Origin: JBCCMA01 sp039026595
GTDB taxonomy: Bacteria > Pseudomonadota > Gammaproteobacteria > Steroidobacterales > JBCCMA01
DNA: 13,836 nucleotides
Direction: 5' to 3'
Assembly (NCBI GenBank): GCA_039026595.1
Contig: JBCCMA010000095.1
Location: 1-13,836, forward strand
Shown here: positions 12,951 to 13,836 of the stretch, in pieces
Position numbering within the stretch: the stretch's first letter is position 1
Layout of the letters: every line of letters begins with the position of its first letter
Notes under the pieces: generated by a model
What the model saw: the letters and a program-made list of their open reading frames with translations, nothing else
Told to the model about the DNA's origin: nothing
Database searches by the model: none
Position numbers and translations under genes: made by a program

Positions 12951-13836
12951 TCAGGTCTCGCTGCTCTCCTGGCCATAGACCACGCCGAGAGACCGCAATT
13001 TGCGATACAAATGCGTTCGCTCCATGCCCACGCGCTGTGCCAGCTTCCCGACTTTGCCACCGCACAAATCAAGCTGCATTTTCAGATACGCGCGCTCGAA
13101 TTGCTCGCGCGCTTCGCGCATCGGCAGCGCTAGCCAGTCTTCGTTGAACATGGGGCCGGCCGTATCGGTGGCCGCGTCGAGGTGACGCTCCACCTCTTCG
13201 AGCGTGACAATGTCGCCTTGCCCGGTGACCAGCAACCGGTGGACGAGATTGCGCAACTCACGAATATTGCCCGGCCACGGGTAATGCCGCAGCCGATTCT
13301 GCGCCGCCACCGCAAACTTGCGTATGGGCAGCCCCTCGCTGTCCGCCAGCTTGTCCGAAAAGTGGTTCAGCAGCTCCGGGACATCTTCGCTGTATTCACG
13401 CAGCGGCGGCACGCGCAGCTGCACCACGCTCAAGTGCGACATCAGTTCGGCGCGTAGTCCGCTGTTGCCGGCGAAAGCGGCCTCACCTGATGCAGCAATC
13501 ACCAGTGAGCTCAGCCGTTCGGCCCCACGCGGCGTGTCCACCGACGAGGCCTCGAGCACGCCCAGCAGTATTCGCTGAGCCGCATCGCACAGGTCATCGA
13601 GGCCGCTCAGAAACAACGCGCCGTCCTGCGCGCGCGTCAAAACACCACTGCGGCCATCTTCACCCAGCAGCGTTTCCGCGGCGTTCTGTTCGGTCAGCGC
13701 GCCACCGATCACCGACACAAATGGCCCCGACGCGCGGCCGCTCAGCGAATGCAGATAGCGAGCGAATGCCTCACGACCGGTTCCTGATTCGCCATAAAAA
13801 AGAACATGGGTGCTGTGGCGTGCGACCGGCCCGCCC
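12951..13836 (-). CDS. NtrX-like sigma54-type regulator with degenerate AAA+ domain (C-terminal part, cut by window edge)
   Basis: About 294 codons of a gene whose 5' part (probably with a receiver domain) lies beyond the right edge. The visible part is the AAA+ domain of bacterial enhancer-binding proteins, then a Fis-type helix-turn-helix (FERAYLKMQLDLCGGKVGKLAQ..MERTHLYRKLRSLGV), close to the NtrX C terminus. The HTH is intact, but the ATPase is not: Walker A reads GESGTGRE (Lys to Arg), the GAFTGA loop is absent, with only LLGEDGRSGVLTRAQDG in its place, Walker B reads GALFLSGLDDL (Asp-Glu to Ser-Gly), and the second arginine-finger position in LRAELMSHLSV is His. VPPLREYSEDVPEL and HYPWPGNIRELRNLV are normal. 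It therefore probably binds DNA without driving sigma54 open-complex formation. The stop is at 12951; it is convergent with the lipoprotein gene. Confidence 0.85.
   Translation of the reverse strand, partial: GGPVARHSTHVLFYGESGTGREAFARYLHSLSGRASGPFVSVIGGALTEQNAAETLLGEDGRSGVLTRAQDGALFLSGLDDLCDAAQRILLGVLEASSVDTPRGAERLSSLVIAASGEAAFAGNSGLRAELMSHLSVVQLRVPPLREYSEDVPELLNHFSDKLADSEGLPIRKFAVAAQNRLRHYPWPGNIRELRNLVHRLLVTGQGDIVTLEEVERHLDAATDTAGPMFNEDWLALPMREAREQFERAYLKMQLDLCGGKVGKLAQRVGMERTHLYRKLRSLGVVYGQESSET

Overview
The window reads as a stretch of GC-rich gammaproteobacterial chromosome. The evidence is the order priA - argS - SPOR-domain protein, a standalone Xni-like 5'-3' exonuclease, a GldA/F/G-type ABC transporter, and a sigma factor / membrane protein / DUF3106 operon of the kind known from Beta- and Gammaproteobacteria. 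The genus cannot be named from sequence alone. I see no insertion sequence, phage gene, tRNA, rRNA or CRISPR array. The region is mostly core genome, with several unusual members.

Left part (1-3392, all minus strand). Reading right to left there is a 5'-3' exonuclease, a 50-residue membrane miniprotein, then an ABC ATPase, its permease and the start of a GldG-type auxiliary protein cut by the left edge. The last three are tightly coupled (8-bp overlap, then a 1-bp gap). A plus-strand gene for a methionine-rich secreted protein (3498-4244) converges on an HNH endonuclease gene (4287-4901), with a perfect GC hairpin between them.

Middle (4953-6378, minus strand). A three-gene operon joined by two ATGA overlaps encodes an ECF-like sigma factor, a single-pass membrane protein with an acidic tail, and a secreted Arg-rich protein made of six exact 18-residue Trp repeats. 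It looks like a surface-sensing sigma/anti-sigma module. The sigma gene has no ATG, GTG or TTG that would give a full-length protein; a CTG behind a GGGAG Shine-Dalgarno does.

Centre (6379-6696). A gene-free, partly AT-rich divergent region carries two perfect DnaA boxes 12 bp apart, just ahead of priA.

Right part (6697-13836). priA, argS and the SPOR protein lie on the plus strand, followed by an alpha/beta-hydrolase-fold protein whose nucleophile Ser is replaced by Ala, and a DUF2799 lipoprotein with a coiled-coil tail. At the right edge, on the minus strand, is an NtrX-like sigma54-type regulator. Its AAA+ domain has lost the GAFTGA loop and has altered Walker A, Walker B and arginine-finger positions, while its Fis-type DNA-binding domain is intact.

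Non-ATG starts are frequent (GTG, TTG and one probable CTG). Two genes have a -10-like hexamer only 6 nt before the ATG, which suggests leaderless mRNAs. The observations most worth a second look are the degenerate AAA+ regulator, the Ser-less hydrolase, the DnaA boxes at priA and the CTG-started sigma operon. I did not find evidence for a wholly new multigene system.
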